From the NCBI RefSeq assembly GCF_000381925.1, contig NZ_KB907308.1, positions 62,001-126,000 of the forward strand: a stretch of 64,000 nt of DNA, written 5' to 3'. Below are positions 1 to 9,211 of the stretch, in pieces. Both the position numbers and the translations under genes were made by a program. The notes under the pieces are model-generated. The model was given only the letters and a program-made list of their open reading frames with translations. It searched no databases and had not been told where the DNA came from. The DNA comes from Nocardia sp. BMG111209 (GTDB lineage: Bacteria > Actinomycetota > Actinomycetes > Mycobacteriales > Mycobacteriaceae). Every line of letters starts with the position of its first letter. The first letter of the stretch is position 1.

Positions 1-9
1 CCGACGAAG

Positions 10-30
10 TTTCCTACCAACGGAATATAG
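10..30 (+). repeat. short repeat left of the SDR-MarR block
   Basis: The sequence TTTCCTACCAACGGAATATAG matches the pair of repeats at 2810-2830 and 2868-2888 at 16 of 21 positions, in the same orientation. Part of it (CTACCA) also forms an inverted repeat with TGGTAG at 36-41. The copies lie on both sides of the SDR/MarR/NAD-binding block. Whether they are insertion scars or regulatory sites cannot be decided here. Confidence 0.35.
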
Positions 31-85
31 TCTAGTGGTAGCTTTCGGGAAAGATCACTTCGCCGGCGACCGGTCGGTGTCCCGG

Positions 86-847
86 TTACACCCCGGCTGC
101 CATCCCGCCGGTCACGCGCAGTGTTTCGCCGGTGACGAACCGGGCGCCGGCGCCGGAGAGGAACAGGACGGCGTCGACGATGTCCGCTTCGCCGCCGTCG
201 GTGTCGAGGAACTGCATCCGCTTCACCCCGGCTCTGGTTTCCGGGGACAGTTCGGTGGCGATGGTCTCGGTGAGGATCATGCCGGGGGCGATGGCGTTGA
301 CCCGGATGCCCAGGGGGCCGAGTTCGCGGGCGAAGGTGACGGTCAGGCCGACGACGGCGAGTTTCGAGGTGCCGTAGGCGGTGCCGCCGAGGTAGGCCGC
401 GGCGGAGGAGATGTTGACGATGTTCGCGCCGGGCCGGTCCCGGAGGTACGGGACCGCGGCGAGGGTCGTCGCGATGACGCCGTGGACGTTGACGTCGAAC
501 AGGCGTCGTACCTTGGCCGCTCCCATTTCGGTGATGGGCCGGCTGTAGGCGTCGCTGTGCAGTCCGGCGTTGTTGATCAGCAGGTCGAGCCCGCCGTGCG
601 TGCCGGCCGCGCGGGTCATCACCTCGCCCATGCGGGTCTCGTCGGTGACGTCGCCGGTCAGACCGTCCGCCGAGCCACCGGCATCGCGGATCGCGGCCGC
701 GGCCTCGTGCGCGGCGGTCTCGTCGATGTCGACGAGCACGACGTGCGCGCCCTGCTCGGCGAGCGCGGCGCCGAAGGCCGCGCCGAATCCGCGGCCACCG
801 CCGGTGATCACGGCGGTCGTTCCCTGTCGATCGGTCATGTGCTGCAT
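86..847 (-). CDS. SDR family NAD(P)-dependent oxidoreductase
   Basis: This 253-residue classical short-chain dehydrogenase/reductase has the full family signature: the glycine-rich TGGGRGFG cofactor motif at residues 15-22, NNAG at 92-95, a catalytic Ser near 147 and the YGTSK pair (Tyr158, Lys162). The C-terminal TGETLRVTGG is typical of FabG-like enzymes. The ATG at 847 is preceded by AGGA about six bases upstream. It reads in the same direction as the MarR gene, 51 bp downstream of it, so the two are probably co-transcribed and the MarR protein probably controls them. An acidic residue at the end of the second beta strand (LVDID) suggests NAD rather than NADP, but the substrate cannot be named from sequence. 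Confidence 0.9.
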   Translation of the reverse strand: MQHMTDRQGTTAVITGGGRGFGAAFGAALAEQGAHVVLVDIDETAAHEAAAAIRDAGGSADGLTGDVTDETRMGEVMTRAAGTHGGLDLLINNAGLHSDAYSRPITEMGAAKVRRLFDVNVHGVIATTLAAVPYLRDRPGANIVNISSAAAYLGGTAYGTSKLAVVGLTVTFARELGPLGIRVNAIAPGMILTETIATELSPETRAGVKRMQFLDTDGGEADIVDAVLFLSGAGARFVTGETLRVTGGMAAGV

Positions 848-898
848 TGCCTTTCCTGGAGGTTCGCTGCGGCGAGGGCGGCCCGCCGGTCGATGGTG

Positions 899-1378
899 TT
901 ACCGGTCCCCGGTTGCGGGATCCGCGGCGGTGGTGTCGTGGACGGTCTGCCCGTAGGTGTCGACGAATCGGTCGAACAGGTCCAGCAGCCGCTGCCGGTC
1001 GGTGTCGCCGAGCGCGGCCAGGGCGGTCTCGTAGGAATCGAGCATCTGCCGCGACGCGCGCGCGAGTGCGTCGCGGCCGTCCGGGGTGGCTTCCATCACG
1101 TGCGAGGTGGCGCCGGGCTCCCGGTAGCGGCGCAGCAGGCCCGCGGCGAGCGCCGCGTTGACCTGCCGGGACACCGTCGACTGTTCCAGCCCGAACGTGT
1201 CGGCGATCTCCCGCTGCGTGCGCGGGGTGCCGTCGGACAACAGCCACATCAGCCGCATATCCGCCGAACCCAGGACGGCGTCCTGTTCCTGGAACCGGCG
1301 ATGCTGCTGCAACCGGCTCAACGCCTCGGCCAGGCGCAGACCCGCCGGTCCCCCGGCCTCCGGTGGTGTTTCGTTCAC
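899..1378 (-). CDS. MarR family transcriptional regulator
   Basis: This 159-residue protein has a winged-helix DNA-binding core. The segment around residues 55-90 (TQREIADTFGLEQSTVSRQV) is the recognition helix region, followed by a wing containing RRYREPGATSH. The size and the helical ends fit MarR/SlyA dimers. The start is a GTG at 1378. The gene diverges from the NAD-binding fusion gene at 1477, and the intergenic DNA has several ATGCAT-containing inverted repeats that fit MarR operators. The natural model is autorepression plus control of the SDR and the divergent gene, relieved by a small, often aromatic, ligand. Confidence 0.9.
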   Translation of the reverse strand: MNETPPEAGGPAGLRLAEALSRLQQHRRFQEQDAVLGSADMRLMWLLSDGTPRTQREIADTFGLEQSTVSRQVNAALAAGLLRRYREPGATSHVMEATPDGRDALARASRQMLDSYETALAALGDTDRQRLLDLFDRFVDTYGQTVHDTTAADPATGDR

Positions 1379-1407
1379 GCCCGATCAACCTCTCACTGCG
1401 CACCGAG

Positions 1408-1451
1408 ATGCATGTACCATGCATATGATAGGCGATATGCACTCTGCATAT
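1408..1451. promoter_or_regulatory. probable MarR operator cluster
   Basis: Between the divergent genes there is a perfect inverted repeat ATGCATG-TAC-CATGCAT at 1408-1424. It is followed by GCATAT-N8-ATATGC at 1421-1440 and a further TGCATAT at 1445-1451. The region is much richer in A and T than its surroundings and lies just upstream of a strong ribosome site (AAGGAG, about 1463). This fits a divergent promoter controlled by the adjacent MarR protein. Direct evidence of binding is lacking. Confidence 0.5.
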
Positions 1452-1476
1452 CCCGTCTTCCTTAAGGAGACCCGTC

Positions 1477-2804
1477 GTGAACACCTCAGTCACCGCCGGT
1501 CCCACTGCCGCGGCCCTCGGTGGGGATCAGCGGTCCGTTGTCGGAGTCGTCGGGCTCGGTGGGTACGGAGCAGGCGTGGTCGGCGGGCTCGCCCGAGGAG
1601 GTCGGGCGCCGCTGGTCTGCGATCCGTATCCGGTGGGAGAGTCGGTGGCGGGTGCCGGAAAGGTGGCCGTATCGGGCGCCGACACCGTGTCGGCAGCGGG
1701 TGCCGACGTGGTGTCGTCGCCGTGCCGGGTTGCGGCGGCTTGCGAGACGGTGATCGTGGCGGTGGACGACCCGCAGCAGGTTCGTGCGGTGATCACCGGC
1801 GGTGACGGGCTGCTCGCCGCGGACCGGGCGGGACTGGTGATCGTGCTGCTGACGCCCGTACCGGTCCGGGACGTTCATGCGCTGGCCGCGCTGTGCGCGC
1901 AGCACGACGCGGTTTGCTCGACACCCACATCACCGGCGGCGGCGGCGGGCTCGCGATGGCCGTCGGCGGGCCCGATGAGGTGGTGCAGCGAGTGCAGGCG
2001 GCGCTCGATGACGTCGGCTCGGTCACGCACTGTGGCCCGGTCGGTGCCGCGACGGTTCTGCGCCTGGCCGCCGCCATGATCGGCCACGCCACCCGGGCCG
2101 CCGTTCACGAAGCCCGAGCCCTGACCACGGCCGCGGGTATCGCGGACGAGCACCTGATCCGGGCGATGGCTCGTCCCGGTAGCGATCCGATCGACCTCAC
2201 CGGGATCGTGATGGCGGGACCGGAGTGCGACCGGCCCGAGGCGGTCGGCCGGGCCCGTGCCGAGCTGGCCGCGGTGCAGGACTACGCCGGTGATCTCGGC
2301 ATCGAGGTCCCGATCACCGATATCGCGGCGACGAGTACGGACGAGGTCTGTGCCGGTACGGTCGCCGTGCCGCTGTCCGCGGACCCCGATGTGCGCGGCC
2401 GGGCGATGATGGATCGTGTCTACGGGCCCGGCTTCGGCGCCCGGATCCCCACTTCCGGCAACAATCCACTGACCGACGACATCGTGCACCACCTGTTCGC
2501 CGACATCTGGGGCCGGTCCCACCTCACCGTCCGCGACCGGCGCCTGCTCGTCCTCGGCATCACCGCCACCCTCGGCCGCGCCGACCTACTGGACGTCCAA
2601 CTCCACGGCGCACTGGCCAACCACGAATTCACCCCTGCCCAACTGGACGAAATCCCCCTCATGGTCAGCTATTACGCCGGTGTCGGCACCGGCACGGCCA
2701 TCAACACAGCGATTCGCGCCGCGACCGGACCCGCCACCCGGCCGACCGACGACCACACCACTACGGCACGCTCGCTGCCCGACGCCCGAGTCGGCCAGAG
2801 CTGA
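1477..2804 (+). pseudogene. NAD-binding / carboxymuconolactone decarboxylase-like fusion, frameshifted
   Basis: Two overlapping frames make up one protein. Residues from 1477 to about 1914 form the Rossmann domain of the 6-phosphogluconate/3-hydroxyisobutyrate dehydrogenase family (VGVVGLGGYGAGVVGGLA near the N terminus, then the VIVAVDDP strand). After about 1914 the continuation lies in another frame: LLDTHITGGGGGLAMAVGG, the helical dimerisation domain, and a C-terminal stretch of about 110 residues resembling carboxymuconolactone decarboxylase/AhpD-like proteins. One missing base in the GGTTTGCTC stretch (about 1912-1919) explains the break; a repaired product would be about 442 residues. 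It may be a real mutation, a programmed -1 shift or an assembly error. The ATG at 1477 has an AAGGAG site. The product would probably act on a beta-hydroxy acid or related oxo acid. Confidence 0.7.
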
Positions 2805-2809
2805 ACCCA

Positions 2810-2888
2810 TTCTCTACCAACCGATTACAGCAAGTCTGCCCGACCTACGGCTGCCTCGCTGAATCCTTTCTCTACCAACCGATTACGT
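2810..2888 (+). repeat. two direct repeats, 58 bp apart
   Basis: A 19-base sequence, TTCTCTACCAACCGATTAC, is found exactly at 2810-2828 and again at 2868-2886. The DNA after each copy is also loosely similar (CTACGGC in both). A degenerate third copy lies at 10-30. The pair sits in the 248-bp gap between the frameshifted fusion gene and the next acyl-CoA synthetase. No hairpin or terminator is obvious in this gap. Confidence 0.6.
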
Positions 2889-3052
2889 CACGGCCGCCTG
2901 ATCTACGGCAACCTCCGGCCGGGTCGATGTGTGAGCGGTTTCCGGATGGCGCGATGGGCAGCGGCGGCCGATCGGACGTGTCTCCGATCCGGGGGTGGTG
3001 CGGTGGGTATGACGGGGGTCACGATGGAGCCTGGCCGTGGGAAGGGTTTGCG

Positions 3053-4561
3053 ATGTTCTTCGATTTGGGTGTCCGCGATTTTCTCGATCGGGCCGAACTG
3101 GTCTATCCGGATCGGGTCGGTGTGGTCGACGAGCCGGATCAGCCTGCGGCGTCGTGGGGTTCGGTGACCTATCGGGATCTCGCGCGGCGGGCGCGGGGGC
3201 AGGCGGCCGGGTTGGATGCGCTCGGGGTGCCGGTCGGCGGGCGGGTGGCCGTCGTGTCGCACAATTCGGCGCGGCTGCTGACCTCGTTCTTCGGGGTCTC
3301 GGCCTGGGGGCGGGTGCTGGTGCCGGTCAATTTCCGGTTGTCTCCGGCCGAGGTGGGCTACATCGTGGAGCATTCCGGGGCCGAGGTGCTGCTCGTGGAT
3401 CCCGAGCTCGAAGGTCTGCTGGAGACGGTTTCCGCGAAACACACCTTCGTGCTCGGGGACAGCGACGATGTCGTGTTCGGTTCCACCGCCGAGCCCGTGC
3501 CGTGGGGTGGTGACGAATCTGCCACGGCCACAATCAATTACACCTCGGGAACGACTGCCCGACCCAAGGGGGTGCAGCTCACGCATCGCAATCTGTGGCT
3601 CAATGCGGCGGTGTTCGGTCTGCACACCGCGGTGACCGACGACGATGTCCTGCTGCACACGCTGCCGATGTTCCATGCCAACGGGTGGGGGATGCCCTAT
3701 ACCGTGACCGGGCTCGGGGGGCGGCACATCGTGTTGCGCAAGGTGGACGGGACCGAGATCCTGCGGCGCATCGCCGAATACGGCGTCACTCTGTTGTGCG
3801 CGGCACCGGCCGTCGTGACCGCGGCGCTCGACGCGGCGAAGACCTGGGACGGGGTGATCCCGGGGCGGGACCGGGTTCGTATCGTCGTCGCGGGCGCTCC
3901 GCCGCCGACCCGCACGATCGAGCGGGTGCGGGACGAGCTCGGGTGGGAATTCATCCAGATCTACGGCCTCACCGAAACCGCGCCGCTGCTGACCATCAAC
4001 CGAATGCGTGCGGAATGGGCGGAATTCGACTCGCACGAACAGGCGCGGCTGCTCGGTCGCGCCGGCGCGCCGGCCTTGGGTGTGCGGGTCTCGGTCGATA
4101 CCGACGGTGAGGTTCTCGCCCGGTCCAATCACAATCTGGACGGCTATTGGCAGAATCCGGAGGAGACCGCACGGGCCCAGGAGGGCAACTGGTTCCATAC
4201 CGGTGACGGTGGTTCGGTCAGCGACGGTTATCTCACCATCACCGATCGCAAGAAGGATGTGATCATCACCGGCGGCGAGAACGTCTCCTCCATCGAGGTC
4301 GAGGACGCCCTCAATTCGCATCCGGCGGTCCGGGAGGCCGCGGTCATCGGCATTCCGGATCAGCAATGGGGTGAGCTGGTCACCGCGCTCGTGGTGACCG
4401 ACGATCCCGCGGTGACCGCCGACGAGATCGTCACCCATTGCCGAAAGTATCTGGCGGGCTACAAATGTCCCAAGCGGGTGGAATTCGTGGAATCGTTGCC
4501 GCGCACCGCGACCGGGAAGATCCAGAAGTTCAAACTCCGGGATACCTACGGGCAGGGCTGA
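3053..4561 (+). CDS. fatty-acyl/aryl-CoA synthetase (AMP-forming)
   Basis: This 502-residue member of the ANL superfamily should activate a carboxylic acid to its acyl-AMP and then to the CoA thioester. The P-loop is YTSGTTARPKG at residues 163-173, followed by the A5 motif GLTETAP near 304, TGDGG near 382, the hinge DRKKDVIITGGENVSS near 397 and the C-terminal catalytic lysine in TATGKIQKF (Lys489). All key residues are present. The ATG at 3053 is preferred over starts further upstream because it has a GGGAAGGG site and begins with the conserved dehydrogenase-like N terminus FFDLGVRDFLDRAE. It stands alone between unrelated neighbours. The substrate chain length cannot be told from sequence. 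Confidence 0.92.
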   Translation: MFFDLGVRDFLDRAELVYPDRVGVVDEPDQPAASWGSVTYRDLARRARGQAAGLDALGVPVGGRVAVVSHNSARLLTSFFGVSAWGRVLVPVNFRLSPAEVGYIVEHSGAEVLLVDPELEGLLETVSAKHTFVLGDSDDVVFGSTAEPVPWGGDESATATINYTSGTTARPKGVQLTHRNLWLNAAVFGLHTAVTDDDVLLHTLPMFHANGWGMPYTVTGLGGRHIVLRKVDGTEILRRIAEYGVTLLCAAPAVVTAALDAAKTWDGVIPGRDRVRIVVAGAPPPTRTIERVRDELGWEFIQIYGLTETAPLLTINRMRAEWAEFDSHEQARLLGRAGAPALGVRVSVDTDGEVLARSNHNLDGYWQNPEETARAQEGNWFHTGDGGSVSDGYLTITDRKKDVIITGGENVSSIEVEDALNSHPAVREAAVIGIPDQQWGELVTALVVTDDPAVTADEIVTHCRKYLAGYKCPKRVEFVESLPRTATGKIQKFKLRDTYGQG

Positions 4562-4736
4562 GCGGCAGCGGGTTCCGGCGCGCACGGTGGCGGGGGCGCG
4601 CCGGTTGTGCAGTTGCGACAGGTGATCGGGCCCGGTCTGTGAGTCGGTACCAAGCCGGTGGATCCGTGCCCTGGTTCGTCCGGGCAACCATTAGGTTCGG
4701 TCCACCGACAATCCGTCAGGAAGCTTGGGGACGATC

Positions 4737-5585
4737 ATGCGACGAGTTTTCGCAGGAAACCTGATATCACGGGCGCTGTGGCGCCGGATCGCGGCGCTCG
4801 CGGTGTGCGCGCTGCTACCACTGTTCTGGGCCGGGTCGGCGACGCCGGCCACCGCCGGAGCGCCCTCGGTCCGGGTGGTGACCGATCCGCGGCTACCCGG
4901 CCACACGATCTACCTCCCCGCCGAGCCCACCGAGCACACCCCGGTACTCATCTGGGGCGAAGGTGGTTGTGTCGCAAGGAATTCGCTGTACGTCGACTTC
5001 CTGTCGACGGTCGCGGCGCGCGGCATCGTGGTCATCGACAACTCCGATCCGGACGGCATCGCACCGCTCGATCAGACGGCGATGAACGCGTCCGTGGACT
5101 GGGCCGTCGCCGAGAACGGCCGACCGGACGGCCCGTACTCCGGCCGCCTCGACGCCGGGCACATCGCCGTCGCCGGATGGTCCTGCGGCGGACTGCAATC
5201 CTACGAACTGGCCGTGAGCCGGCCGGAGATCGCGACCGTCGGTATTTTGAACAGCGGTCAGATCGCCGTCGATCAGTCCCAGCTCGATCGGCTGCGCGTG
5301 CCGGTGTTGTATCTGCTCGGCGGACCCACCGATATCGCCTACGAGAACGGGGTGCGCGACTTCGGACAGCTGCCGCCGGACCTGCCCGCCTTCCTGGGTT
5401 CGTCCGATACCGGCCATTTCGGGACGTACTTCCAGCCCGGCGGCGGCGCCTACGCCGCGCTGCTCGGGAACTGGATTCGCTGGCGTATCGCGGGCGATCC
5501 CGATGCCGGGCGGACCTTCACCGGGCCGGCGTGCGGACTGTGCACGACACCGGGGTGGACGGTGCGGCGTCGCAACATCGAATGA
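4737..5585 (+). CDS. secreted alpha/beta hydrolase
   Basis: This 282-residue protein starts with a twin-arginine-containing basic N terminus and a hydrophobic stretch (AALAVCALLPLFWAG) ending near AGA, a probable Sec signal peptide. The mature part is an alpha/beta hydrolase of the chlorophyllase/lipase-like kind, with the nucleophile elbow GWSCG, a strand ending in IVVIDNSD and a late His in the SSDTGHFGTYF segment. A C-terminal Cys pair (CGLC) could form a disulfide. The ATG at 4737 is chosen because it gives a normal signal peptide and has GGGG six bases upstream. It is likely an extracellular esterase or lipase. It ends 21 bp from the convergent transporter gene. Confidence 0.8.
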   Translation: MRRVFAGNLISRALWRRIAALAVCALLPLFWAGSATPATAGAPSVRVVTDPRLPGHTIYLPAEPTEHTPVLIWGEGGCVARNSLYVDFLSTVAARGIVVIDNSDPDGIAPLDQTAMNASVDWAVAENGRPDGPYSGRLDAGHIAVAGWSCGGLQSYELAVSRPEIATVGILNSGQIAVDQSQLDRLRVPVLYLLGGPTDIAYENGVRDFGQLPPDLPAFLGSSDTGHFGTYFQPGGGAYAALLGNWIRWRIAGDPDAGRTFTGPACGLCTTPGWTVRRRNIE

Positions 5586-5606
5586 GACCCCACGACGCGA
5601 GGATCG

Positions 5607-6620
5607 TCAGCCGATCGCGTGTCTGCCCTTGGCCGCGTGGTTTCGCCGGGCCGTGCGGAGCGCCGCGCGGAGCTGGGCGATCGACTTGCCCGCGATGACC
5701 GCGATGAAGGCGGTCACCGCGGCGAGCAATCCGACCGTCGCGGCCTGCCAGCCGAAGGGGTGGAGCAGTCGCAGCCAGGTGATGGTCAGGGCGGCCACGC
5801 TGCCCGCGGGGAAGGTGAACGACCAGAAGCTCAGCGAGAACGGCAGCGCGCGATAGCGCGGTAGCAACGCCACCTGGATCAGGACCATGAACGCCGTCAG
5901 CGCGGTCAGGCCACCGAATACGTCGTCGGGGCGGCCGCCGGAGATGGACAGCCATGCCGCCGCCGCGACGGCGGGCGGGGCGACCAGGATCGCCAGCGTC
6001 GGGATCAGCGGTTCCGGCAGGGTCGGGCGCAGCGCGAGCCGGAGGAAGAAGAACGCCGAGATCACCAGCCAGAAGAAGATCCCGACCGCGAAGGTGCCGA
6101 CGGCCAGCCACTTCAGCCCGGTCTCGGCGGCGGCGAGCGCACCGACCAGGCCGGCCGCGCTGATCGGCAGGTAGTAGCCGCCGTGCACGGCTTCCAGCGC
6201 GAGTTCCCCGCGCATCCAGAAGCTGAGCATCCAGGCGCCGAACGCGGCGCCCGCGGCGACGGCGATCAGGGTCAGCAGGGTTCCGGCGAGCGGAATCGTG
6301 CGGTGCAGGCCCGCGCCGAGCAGCATGGCGGCGATCGGCAGCAGGGCCGCGAGCGGTCCGTGCGCGACGTGCGTGAGCTGCTCCGAGAGTGGCTGATCCG
6401 CGCGGGTGCCGCGATGCGCGTGCAGCGCGACCGTCACGAGCAGGCCGATCGCCGCGATCAGCCAGAGCGACTGCCCCGGCAGGTCCGTCACGCCGAGCGC
6501 GGTGGTCGCTACCGACCAGACCTGAGCGAGGCCGACCAAGCCCATCGGAATGGCCAGCGTGCTCAACGGAATACGGGTGGGCACACCTGCGGCATGCGCG
6601 GAGAGCGTTCGACCGGACAC
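5607..6620 (-). CDS. TDT family transporter (TehA/Mae1-like)
   Basis: The protein has 337 residues and about ten hydrophobic segments spread evenly, from IPLSTLAIPMGLVGLAQVW to the C-terminal VGLLAAVTAFIAVIAGKS. This is the size and pattern of the tellurite-resistance/dicarboxylate transporter family, which folds like the SLAC1 anion channel. The conserved FSLSFWSFTFPAG motif in the eighth helix is diagnostic of the family. The GTG at 6620 is chosen because it has AGGAAG about nine bases upstream and because residues further upstream look non-coding. Substrates of the family include C4-dicarboxylates, sulfite and tellurite oxyanions; which applies here is unknown. Confidence 0.85.
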   Translation of the reverse strand: MSGRTLSAHAAGVPTRIPLSTLAIPMGLVGLAQVWSVATTALGVTDLPGQSLWLIAAIGLLVTVALHAHRGTRADQPLSEQLTHVAHGPLAALLPIAAMLLGAGLHRTIPLAGTLLTLIAVAAGAAFGAWMLSFWMRGELALEAVHGGYYLPISAAGLVGALAAAETGLKWLAVGTFAVGIFFWLVISAFFFLRLALRPTLPEPLIPTLAILVAPPAVAAAAWLSISGGRPDDVFGGLTALTAFMVLIQVALLPRYRALPFSLSFWSFTFPAGSVAALTITWLRLLHPFGWQAATVGLLAAVTAFIAVIAGKSIAQLRAALRTARRNHAAKGRHAIG

Positions 6621-6839
6621 GGAAATGTCTTCCTGGCGAGGGGCGGAACGGCCCCGGCGGGTATGAACGGCCAATTGTTGACCTCTGGGTACAATACTGC
6701 TCCCGCGGAATCGGGTACAGACGCCGGCGACGTGAACTACGTCGCTTCGGCGACAGCTCGCGCGACTGCGGGGGCGAGGCGGGGCTGGGCACGATCCGGT
6801 CGACGGCCGATTCGTCACCGACAGTCTGTTTTCCGCTGT

Positions 6840-6864
6840 TCGTACGGTGAATATTGTTGTACGA
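6840..6864. promoter_or_regulatory. inverted repeat upstream of the TDT transporter
   Basis: TCGTAC-N13-GTACGA lies in the 272-bp gap between the fbiB stop codon and the TDT transporter, in a locally AT-rich stretch (GAATATTGTTG). It could be an operator for the transporter or a weak transcription-end hairpin for fbiB. Apart from this element I see nothing coding in the gap. Confidence 0.25.
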
Positions 6865-6892
6865 CAGGACAATTCGACACACTTCACGCGGA

Positions 6893-8236
6893 TCATCGTT
6901 CGATCAGGGCGTCGCCGGGGTCTGCGAAGGCGCGCGGGGTCAGGGGTTCGAGTGGGTGGCCGACGGCGATCGCGCCGAGGGGTCGCCAGTCGTCCGGGAG
7001 GCCGAGAACGTCGCGGGTGGCGTCGGCGGCGAAGATCGTCGAGCCGATCCAGCAGCTCCCGATTCCCTTGACGGCCAACGACATCAGCAGGCCCTGGACC
7101 GCCGCGCCCGCGGCGACGGTGAACATGGTGGACTCGGCCGCCGTCCGGCGTTCGTCCGGATAGGCGTGAGCGCCCTCCGGAACGCAGATCGGAACGATCA
7201 GTTCGCGGGCCCGGAAGAGGATGTTGCCCTTGGCCATTCGTTTCTCGGCGGTATCGCGGTCGTGGCCGTCGCCGGTGAGATCGGCGCGCCAGCGGTCCCG
7301 CAGACCGGTGAGCAGAGCGCGGCGAACCTTGTTCGTGCGGATCCAGACGAATCGCACGGGACGGGTGTGATGCGGTGCCGGGGCGGTGAGCGCCTCCGCG
7401 ATCGCCGTCCGGATCGCGGCGGGATCGACCGGGTCGTCGGAGAAGTGACGGATCGAGCGCCGCAATCGGAGCGCGTCCGCGCGGCCGCGTGTGACGGCCT
7501 CGTCGGTGCCGAGCCGGAACAGGTCCTGATCCGGGCGGCGGACGAGGTCTCGTGCGGTCGAGCCGTCGTCCTTCGGCCGCAGGCCGCGGACCACGGCGAC
7601 GGGCACGCCGCCGAGTTTGCCTTTCACGAGATCGGCCGCCGCAGCGATCTCGTCGGCCGTCGCCACCTCGGTGACGGACAGTTCGTTGCCGTGCGCGTCG
7701 CGCGCACCGGCGTAGGCGTGCAGGACGGCCAGACCGGCTGCGCCGATCGCGGCGTCGGTCTGGCCGACGCGCCAGGCCCGGCCGAGCGTGTCGGTGACCA
7801 CCACCGCGACCCGCACACCGAGCGCAGCCTCGACGGCTTCGCGGAGGGCCCGTGCGCTCGCATCGGGATTCGACGGCAGCACAACGAGTTCGGTGGCGGC
7901 GACGTTCGATCCGTCGATCCCGGAGGCGGCCTGCACGATTCCGAGGTGGTTCTCGGTGACGACGATGCGGCCCCGGCGCGCCACCACCCGGACGGCTTCC
8001 CGGGTGACGAGGTCGCGCCGGGCGGCCTCACGGGCGGCGGGATCGGCGGGGACGGTCACGATCCGGCCCTCCACCTTGGAGATCACCTTGCTGGTGACCA
8101 CCAGGACGTCGTCGTCCGCGAGCCACGGCGCCGCGGCGACGATCGCCGCGGCCAGGTCGTCGCCGGGCCGGAATTCGGGCAGGCCCGGCACCGGCCGGAT
8201 CTCGATCGAGCCGCCGGGGGCGTGATCGTCGGTCAC
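6893..8236 (-). CDS. fbiB: coenzyme F420-0:L-glutamate ligase / dehydro-F420-0 reductase FbiB
   Basis: The 447-residue length is that of the two-domain actinobacterial FbiB. Residues 1 to about 245 are the CofE-like GTP-dependent ligase that adds glutamates to F420-0 ([15 protein letters not shown] early in the domain). Residues from about 255 are a nitroreductase-fold FMN domain ([13 protein letters not shown], then [17 protein letters not shown]) that reduces dehydro-F420-0. The GTG start at 8236 overlaps the fbiA stop as GTGA. It is the last gene of the minus-strand run that begins at the operator near 19.2 kb, now cut off from that promoter by the insertion sequence at 10-11.7 kb. Confidence 0.95.
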   Translation of the reverse strand: MTDDHAPGGSIEIRPVPGLPEFRPGDDLAAAIVAAAPWLADDDVLVVTSKVISKVEGRIVTVPADPAAREAARRDLVTREAVRVVARRGRIVVTENHLGIVQAASGIDGSNVAATELVVLPSNPDASARALREAVEAALGVRVAVVVTDTLGRAWRVGQTDAAIGAAGLAVLHAYAGARDAHGNELSVTEVATADEIAAAADLVKGKLGGVPVAVVRGLRPKDDGSTARDLVRRPDQDLFRLGTDEAVTRGRADALRLRRSIRHFSDDPVDPAAIRTAIAEALTAPAPHHTRPVRFVWIRTNKVRRALLTGLRDRWRADLTGDGHDRDTAEKRMAKGNILFRARELIVPICVPEGAHAYPDERRTAAESTMFTVAAGAAVQGLLMSLAVKGIGSCWIGSTIFAADATRDVLGLPDDWRPLGAIAVGHPLEPLTPRAFADPGDALIER

Positions 8237-9201
8237 CGCGGGGCTCCGATCAGGTCGATGGCGGTGCGGACCAGGTCCGCGGTGGTGTCGGGGCCGGTCA
8301 TGATCAGGGGGACGCCGCGCACCTCGACGCCGGGGATGTCGGCGGTGTCGGTCTCGTGGACGAGCCAGCCGTCGAGGATCCCGGGCCCGTACCAGCGGCC
8401 GACCGCCTCGGCGGTGGTCCCCACGCCGAGAATGTCCAGACATCGATCGGCCATGCCGCGCAACGGTTTTCCGCCGATGATCGGCGAGATGCCGACCACC
8501 GCCGCGGTGGTGCCGCGCACCGCGGCACGGATGCCGGGCACCGCCAGGATCGCGCCGATACTGGCGACGGGATTCGACGGCGCCAGCAGCACGACATCGG
8601 CGCCCTCGATCGCCTCGGCCACTCCCGGCGCCGGTGTCGGCCGCTCGGCGCCGACGCGCGTGAAGCCGTGGGTCGGCACCTGCGCGCGGTAGCGGACCCA
8701 CCACTCCTGGAAGTGGATCGTGCGCCGCTGCCCGTCGCCGGGATCGGTGATCACGACGTGGGTTTCGCTCCGGTCGTCGGTGGCCGGGACCAGCTGCACG
8801 CCCGGTTGCCAACGGCCGCACAGGGTTTCGGTGATCTCCGACAACGGGTGGCCGGCGCGCAGCATCCGGGTGCGGATCAGGGCGGTGGCGAGGTCCCGAT
8901 CACCGAGTCCGAACCAATCGGGTTGCCTGCCGTAGGCGGTCAGTTCCGCTGTGGCATTCCAGGTTTCGCCGGACCGGCCCCAGCCGCGAGCCTTGTCGAC
9001 GCCACCGCCGAGGGTGTACATGCAGGTGTCGAGGTCGGGGCAGATCCGCAGGCCGTGCATCCACGCGTCGTCGCCGACATTGACCACGGCGGTGATGTGG
9101 TGCGCGGCAACGGCTTCCGGCCGGTTCGCGCCGAGCAGCCGGCGCACGCCGAGCAGGAAGCGGGCGCCGCCCACGCCGCCGGTCAGTACGGTCACGTCCA
9201 C
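8233..9201 (-). CDS. fbiA: phosphoenolpyruvate (2-phospho-L-lactate) transferase FbiA/CofD
   Basis: This 322-residue protein joins the activated three-carbon phosphate from the CofC/FbiD product to Fo, giving (dehydro-)F420-0. The N-terminal [16 protein letters not shown] is the signature of the CofD family, followed by the conserved [11 protein letters not shown] and [11 protein letters not shown] segments that bind the nucleotide-linked substrate and Fo. The GTG at 9201 lies 10 bp after the MFS stop codon, so the gene has no room for its own promoter. It was evidently co-transcribed with the interrupted MFS gene. With fbiB, fbiC and cofC in the same island, the F420 pathway is complete. Confidence 0.95.
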   Translation of the reverse strand: MDVTVLTGGVGGARFLLGVRRLLGANRPEAVAAHHITAVVNVGDDAWMHGLRICPDLDTCMYTLGGGVDKARGWGRSGETWNATAELTAYGRQPDWFGLGDRDLATALIRTRMLRAGHPLSEITETLCGRWQPGVQLVPATDDRSETHVVITDPGDGQRRTIHFQEWWVRYRAQVPTHGFTRVGAERPTPAPGVAEAIEGADVVLLAPSNPVASIGAILAVPGIRAAVRGTTAAVVGISPIIGGKPLRGMADRCLDILGVGTTAEAVGRWYGPGILDGWLVHETDTADIPGVEVRGVPLIMTGPDTTADLVRTAIDLIGAPR

Positions 9202-9211
9202 GATCGGTCCA

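Noticed and set aside
20-90. Stretch resembling a tRNA D-arm (TAGTCTAGTGGTAGC)
   Set aside because: No acceptor stem, anticodon stem or T-arm can be built around it; only an isolated similarity.
2903-4687. 594-codon minus-strand frame opposite the acyl-CoA synthetase
   Set aside because: It is Arg/His/Pro-rich shadow coding; the plus strand has all ANL motifs.
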